A stretch of 64,000 nt of DNA from Limnoglobus roseus (GTDB lineage: Bacteria > Planctomycetota > Planctomycetia > Gemmatales > Gemmataceae). Below are positions 60,471-64,000 of this stretch, in pieces; the first letter of the stretch is position 1, and every line of letters starts with the position of its first letter. Both the position numbers and the translations under genes were made by a program. The stretch is from positions 5,394,001-5,458,000 of the forward strand of contig NZ_CP042425.1 of assembly GCF_008254045.1 (NCBI RefSeq), in the 5' to 3' direction. The notes under the pieces were generated by a model. The model was not told where the DNA came from. It made no database searches and worked only from the letters and a program-made list of their open reading frames with translations.

Positions 60471-60569
60471 ATGCGCGACGAACCTGACATCGCGCTCGTT
60501 CTCCGCGTGCAACCCGCGACAGCCAAACCGAAGCGGGCCGAACAGGCCGATTACGGTACAGAAATCTGA
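60471..60569 (+). CDS. Possible short peptide (32 aa)
   Basis: An ATG one base after the DnaB stop opens a 32-codon frame (MRDEPDIALVLRVQPATAKP...). The tight spacing suggests coupled translation, but there is no other evidence, so it may be chance. Confidence 0.3.
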   Translation: MRDEPDIALVLRVQPATAKPKRAEQADYGTEI

Positions 60570-60651
60570 GAATTCGCTCTGCGTTTGGCGCGAAGTTGTC
60601 GAGTTCTTAATGCGACCCTTCCAGTCCACATCAGCTACAAGGAGTCCTCGT

Positions 60652-60864
60652 ATGAACACAGGCGAATCGAGCAGTATGGCAACAACCGAACGTCCGCCCG
60701 GAAAACCGTGGTCGCTTGCCGACGCGGCCGCGTTCCTTGGCCTTCACGTCAGAACGGTTCGCCGCGCGGTCGACGCCGGCAAGGTGCGCGCGATCCGGTT
60801 CGGGAAGCGGGTGATGATTCCCGACGAGATCGTGAAGAAACTCGCGTCGCAAGGCTTACGTTAA
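60652..60864 (+). CDS. Excisionase-like helix-turn-helix protein
   Basis: Seventy residues from ATG 60652, with AAGGAG seven bases upstream. KPWSLADAAAFLGLHVRTVRRAVDAGKVRAIRFGKRVMIPDEIVKKLAS is a complete excisionase-type (MerR-like) HTH. It ends 26 bases before integrase 2 on the same strand, so the two form an int-xis-type unit. A directionality factor for integrase 2 is the likely role. Confidence 0.8.
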   Translation: MNTGESSSMATTERPPGKPWSLADAAAFLGLHVRTVRRAVDAGKVRAIRFGKRVMIPDEIVKKLASQGLR

Positions 60865-60890
60865 GGGTCAACACAGACGAGGAACAAGTC

Positions 60891-62453
60891 ATGGGCTTTG
60901 TCTTTCAGCAGAAGACCACGCGACCCCTTCCGCCGGGGGCTGAGATCATCGAGAAGAACGGGTCCAAGTTCGCCCGCTACCGGGTGCGCGGGAAGGTTCG
61001 AACGGCCCCGCTGTCGGAAGACGGCACGAAGATCGTCACCAAGTCGGCCATGTACCACGCCCGGTATGACAACGCCGAGGGCGAGGAGGTCACTCGCAAG
61101 ACCGGTTGCCGCGACGAGCAGTCGGCCCGGCAGATGTTGGCGGGGTGGGAAAAGGAAGTCGATCAGATTCGGGCCGGCATTCTCGACCCGAAACTCCTCG
61201 ACACGGTGCGCAAGGCGGCCACGGCCCTGGAAGAACACCTCACCGAGTACGAGCGGACCTTGCGAGCCGAGGAAGTTTCGAAGGTCTACCGCGAGAACGT
61301 GCTTCGCGCCGTGCGGCGGGTGGCGGCCGAGTGCCAGTTCGCCACGCTCGCCGCCTTCGAAATGGCCGCGGTGGAACGGTGGTTCGCCGACCGGGGCGCC
61401 GCGGGCGATTCGGCCCGCACCCGGAACTACTACCGGGAATCACTGATCGCCTTCGGTAACTGGGCCGTGTCGAAGGGGCGGCTCGCGGCCCACCGGTTCG
61501 CCGAGTTGTACAAGGCCGACGCGAAGGCCGATCCGCGGCGGAAGCGGCGATCGTTGACGGAAGAGGAACTCGGCCGACTGTTGGCCGTCGCCGCCACGCG
61601 GCCGCTGAAGGACGCCCAAACCATCCGGCGCGGCAACAACCGGGGTAAGGCGATTGCGAAATTGACGGCCAAAGCCGTCGACCGGTGGGAAGCCGTCGGC
61701 CGGGAGCGGGCGTTGATTTACAAGACGCTCGTCCTGACCGGCCTTCGGGCGGACGAACTCCGGACCCTCCAAGTGGCCCAACTCGACCTGATGCCGGGGG
61801 CCGCGTTCCTGGAACTCGACGCTGCCGACGAAAAGAGCCGTGAGGGCAACGCGATTGCTCTCCGCGACGACCTCGCCGCAGACTTGGGGCAGTGGTTGGC
61901 CGACACCGGAAAGCGGGGTCGTGACCGCGTGTTCAAGGTGCCGACGTCCCTCCGGCTCGTCCTGGACCGGGATCTACGGGCGGCCGGCATCCCGAAGCGC
62001 GACGACCGGGGGCGGACAATCGACGTCCACGCCATGCGGACGACGTTCGGCACGCTCCTGAATCGCGCCGGCGTGCAAGCGCGAACAGCCCAGCAAGCCA
62101 TGCGTCATTCGGACATCAAGCTGACGATGGGAGTTTACACGGACGAGCGACTGATCGACACCCGGGCAGCGGTAGAAAAATTGCCCGCCCTCCCTCTTCA
62201 GCCCACCCGCCGCCAGACTTCCGTTACATCCCCGGTTACATGCGCCCCAGTCCAAACGGGTCACCCCGTGCCCTCTCTGGTCATTTACCTGGCTGATGAG
62301 GGCCAAGCCGAGAATGAAGGGGTTGGGGTGAAAAATCCTGGAAATGTCAACGAAAATGCCCTTGAGTCACCATCAGTCACTCAAGGGCACGTCGTATCGG
62401 AAAGTCGGGCTGACAGGATTCGAACCTGCGACCTCTTGGTCCCGAACCAATAG
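60891..62453 (+). CDS. Tyrosine recombinase / integrase 2, reading into the tRNA fragment
   Basis: A 520-residue protein from ATG 60891. The N-terminal arm-binding and core-binding domains reach about 230, with EEHLTEYERTLRAEEVSKVYRENVLRAVRRVAAE. The catalytic domain has Arg in LVLTGLRADELRTLQ, HxxR in VHAMRTTFGTLLN and Tyr in MGVYTDERL; the second His position is MRHSD. The end after about residue 450 is an unusual low-complexity tail, and the last 15 residues (RADRIRTCDLLVPNQ) are just the translation of the tRNA-Pro fragment, so the frame ends inside the attachment site. It probably catalyses integration at the tRNA gene. Confidence 0.85.
   Translation: MGFVFQQKTTRPLPPGAEIIEKNGSKFARYRVRGKVRTAPLSEDGTKIVTKSAMYHARYDNAEGEEVTRKTGCRDEQSARQMLAGWEKEVDQIRAGILDPKLLDTVRKAATALEEHLTEYERTLRAEEVSKVYRENVLRAVRRVAAECQFATLAAFEMAAVERWFADRGAAGDSARTRNYYRESLIAFGNWAVSKGRLAAHRFAELYKADAKADPRRKRRSLTEEELGRLLAVAATRPLKDAQTIRRGNNRGKAIAKLTAKAVDRWEAVGRERALIYKTLVLTGLRADELRTLQVAQLDLMPGAAFLELDAADEKSREGNAIALRDDLAADLGQWLADTGKRGRDRVFKVPTSLRLVLDRDLRAAGIPKRDDRGRTIDVHAMRTTFGTLLNRAGVQARTAQQAMRHSDIKLTMGVYTDERLIDTRAAVEKLPALPLQPTRRQTSVTSPVTCAPVQTGHPVPSLVIYLADEGQAENEGVGVKNPGNVNENALESPSVTQGHVVSESRADRIRTCDLLVPNQ
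62357..62389. terminator. Hairpin just before the second tRNA fragment
   Basis: TGCCCTTGAGT (62357-62367) and ACTCAAGGGCA (62379-62389), a perfect 11-bp stem with an 11-base loop. It is within the last codons of integrase 2 and 14 bases before the tRNA-derived sequence. It may act as a terminator of the integrase transcript. Confidence 0.5.
62403..62450 (-). repeat. tRNA-Pro(CGG) 3'-half fragment, attachment-site copy 2
   Basis: Identical to 8836-8883 over 48 bases and in the same orientation. The right flank (TAGAGTGAAATGC..) is not tRNA-like, so the 5' half of the tRNA is absent here too. It overlaps the end of the integrase 2 frame. Confidence 0.85.
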
Positions 62454-62589
62454 AGTGAAATGCTGGGAGAACGTAAGGTAAGCCTTTCCAGCGACTTACG
62501 GACAGCACACTTCTTACAGTTTACACGATTTTCACGCGGGCGCCATCCCGGATCACACACTTTGCACCGAATACCCTGCACGAGCCTGC

Positions 62590-62901
62590 ATGGCTCAAAT
62601 CCGTGCGAGTGGTGCGTTACCCGATCCGAATCGCTGGGAACATCGCCTGCCGGAGATGCACATCGACACGGTCGCGAGCTACGCCAGGCTGAAGGGTGAA
62701 GCCGATCTTCTGCACGCGAACCTGATCCGCGAGATCGTGCCGAACCCGTTCCGTCCCCCGGCCTTCCTCCCCGAGTGGCAGACTCGACACGGCAGACCCC
62801 GGGTACAAGGTTCTCAAGAAACCCGTACCAGCAACGAGGACGTCTTCGTCGAGATGGCCCGCGTCGTCCGGGACTGGGCAGCCAGTGTTCAAAAGGCTTG
62901 A
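62590..62901 (+). pseudogene. Fragment of an MTEAEW-type gene
   Basis: Reads SYARLKGEADLLHANLIREIVPNPFRPPAFLPEWQT in the middle, similar to the LLRDIFGNPFRPVAFDPAW signature of the MTEAEW family, but both ends are unrelated to it. The expected MTEAEW start and RGCWV end are missing. A degraded copy is likely. Confidence 0.35.
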
Positions 62902-62959
62902 GAGCGCTGCGGGCCGAGCTGATGAACCCCCATCGTGCCTTTAGCCTCAGCACAAGGCG

Positions 62960-63343
62960 TTACGGGCTGGCGACCCATTCGACGAGCTGAATGATCATCC
63001 CACTGGGGTCGGTTACCTGGAACAGCCGCTCGCCCCACGGTTCTTCACGGAGTGGCAGGGTGATCTCGACACCCTCGCCTCGCAGCCGCCGTTCTTCGTC
63101 CTCAAGGCCGGTGGTGGTAAACGCCAGAATGAACCCGGCTACCTGCTGATCGCGGTAGCTTTCGGGGAGCACTTCGATCCCGCACCGGACGAAGACGACG
63201 TCGGCCCCGGCGTCCGGGCGGGCGAGTTTGGCGAAGTCGCTATTCGACATTTCGACCGTGAACCCGAAGTGCGTTGACAGGAACACGGCCGACGCCGACA
63301 CGTCGGACACGGTCAACGACACGGTCGTTTTTGTGATCTTCAT
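62960..63343 (-). CDS. VOC-family (glyoxalase/bleomycin-resistance-type) protein
   Basis: About 127 residues from ATG 63343, with AGGAGG six bases upstream. Two beta-alpha-beta-beta-beta motifs of the VOC fold are visible: TTVSLTVSDVSASAVFLSTHFGFTVEMSN and GFILAFTTTGLEDEERRLRGEGVEITLPLREEPWGERLFQVTDPSGMIIQLVEWV. The final Glu in QLVEWV would be a metal ligand in related enzymes, and the first His ligand is not clear. The gene lies 54 bases from the end of an AraC-type regulator on the same strand, which probably controls it; such pairs are common. Confidence 0.85.
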   Translation of the reverse strand: MKITKTTVSLTVSDVSASAVFLSTHFGFTVEMSNSDFAKLARPDAGADVVFVRCGIEVLPESYRDQQVAGFILAFTTTGLEDEERRLRGEGVEITLPLREEPWGERLFQVTDPSGMIIQLVEWVASP

Positions 63344-63397
63344 CCCGAACCTCCTGACCGCGGCCGACTGGAAAGTTTCGGCCATCGCGGTCGGGGG

Positions 63398-64000
63398 TCA
63401 TTTTGGCGTCTCGCGGGCGGCGGGTATTGGACGGATTTGACCCCCGTCGAACGGGACGTGATTGTAGTGCGGGCCGCGGCTGGCGAGGTACGCTCCGGGC
63501 GTGATGCCCCGCGAGTTCACGGAAGTCGCGGTTCAAGTGGGCCTGGTCGTAGTACCCGCACGTCAGGGCAACGCGAGCGAGTCCCGATAGGGGCGAGGTG
63601 TCGAGGTGGTAAATGGCCCGCTGGAACCTTTGCACTTTGCAGAACGTCTTCGGGGTCAGCCCGATCTCGCGGCGGAACAGCTCGATGAACCGCCGCGGGC
63701 TGAGGTTCGCTCGTAATGACAGCGGCGTGACCGATAGACGCCCGCCCGATGCCACGAATTCCTCCGCCGCGCGGGCGATGGCGGGGTGCCGGCGGCCCGA
63801 GAGCGGTAGGCGGTGCAGAAACGCTTCCTCCAGCAACTGGAACCGCTCGTCGTGGGTGCGGGCGTCCGTCAGCCGACCGTGGAGGTCTGCCGCGAACGGC
63901 CCCCAGAGGTCGGTCAAAACGACCTGGCGGTTGTGAATTCGGTCGAGCGGTTCTCTCAAGAACGGGTAAGCCCCACCCGGCTTGAATCGGATGCCGAGGA
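63398..64000 (-). pseudogene. AraC-family regulator, frameshifted near its C-terminus and cut by the window edge
   Basis: The visible part begins GIRFKPGGAYPFLREPLDRIHN, reading in from the window edge, and continues with LTDLWGPFAADLHGRL..., then the AraC HTH (RLSVTPLSLRANLSPRRFIELFRREIGLTPKTFCKVQRFQRAIYHL...SGLARVALTCGYYDQAHLNRDFRELAG). At 63507-63510 one extra C (plus strand) shifts the frame: the expected ending ITPGAYLASRGPHYNHVPFDGGQIRP and a stop at 63398 lie in the next frame, whereas the unshifted frame runs on to 63240 with Arg-rich sequence. The HTH is complete, so it may still bind DNA, or this could be a base-call error. The N-terminus is outside the window. Confidence 0.65.

Noticed and set aside
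62400..62453. RADRIRTCDLLVPNQ as a genuine protein motif of the integrase
   Set aside because: It is the literal translation of the tRNA-Pro fragment and recurs at site 1 in an unrelated frame.

Overview
The window is about 64 kb of very GC-rich DNA with a strong G/C third-position bias. Its gene families point to a planctomycete of the Gemmataceae (Gemmata / Fimbriiglobus / Zavarzinella type). The evidence is two ECF sigma factors fused to a membrane segment plus a C-terminal sensor-like domain (one TolB/WD40-like, one TIGR03067-like), a large Ser/Thr kinase with TPR repeats, paralogous proteins that begin MTEAEW and end in an RGCWV..D motif, a retropepsin-like secreted protease, DUF1579 and DUF1653 proteins, and many short hypothetical genes. 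No complete rRNA or tRNA gene is present.

The window is organised by two identical 48-bp pieces of a tRNA-Pro(CGG) gene (3' half, minus-strand sense) at 8836-8883 and 62403-62450, in direct orientation and 53.6 kb apart. A different tyrosine recombinase gene lies beside each one. The simplest reading is two integrative elements in tandem at the same tRNA target. The left element (start of window to ~8.84 kb) carries a DUF2201-type putative metallopeptidase/VWA operon, an XRE regulator, a GYF_2/zinc-ribbon membrane protein, an excisionase-like HTH and integrase 1 (minus strand). The second element (8.84-62.45 kb) has phage tail genes near its left end. These are a tail assembly chaperone pair with a lambda-like -1 slippery site (GGGAAAA) followed by a 977-aa tape measure protein. 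A P27-type terminase small subunit lies nearby on the other strand. Its right end carries a phage-type replication block: several small genes, an initiator-like protein with internal direct repeats, a DnaB-type helicase, an excisionase-like HTH and integrase 2.

Between these ends (about 16-54 kb) the content is host-like: sigma factors, a kinase translationally coupled to an FG-GAP/VCBS protein, an ABC exporter, a fatty acid desaturase, a transglutaminase-like protein, a histidine kinase-like protein, a receiver protein, LuxR and ArsR regulators, lipoproteins and many hypothetical genes. It also holds decay and mobility: an IS5-like element (9161-10047) whose transposase is split at an A9 run, an IS66-type transposase, a truncated IS4/IS5-type transposase, a deleted RRM gene, and a family of ~170-190-bp dispersed repeats (four copies, two carrying a 57-codon secreted ORF). 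The 51.0-53.0 kb segment has a clearly lower GC content and looks recently acquired.

Beyond the second tRNA fragment (62.45 kb to the end) lie a gene remnant, a VOC-family protein and a divergent-type pair partner, an AraC regulator that has a one-base frameshift and runs off the window.
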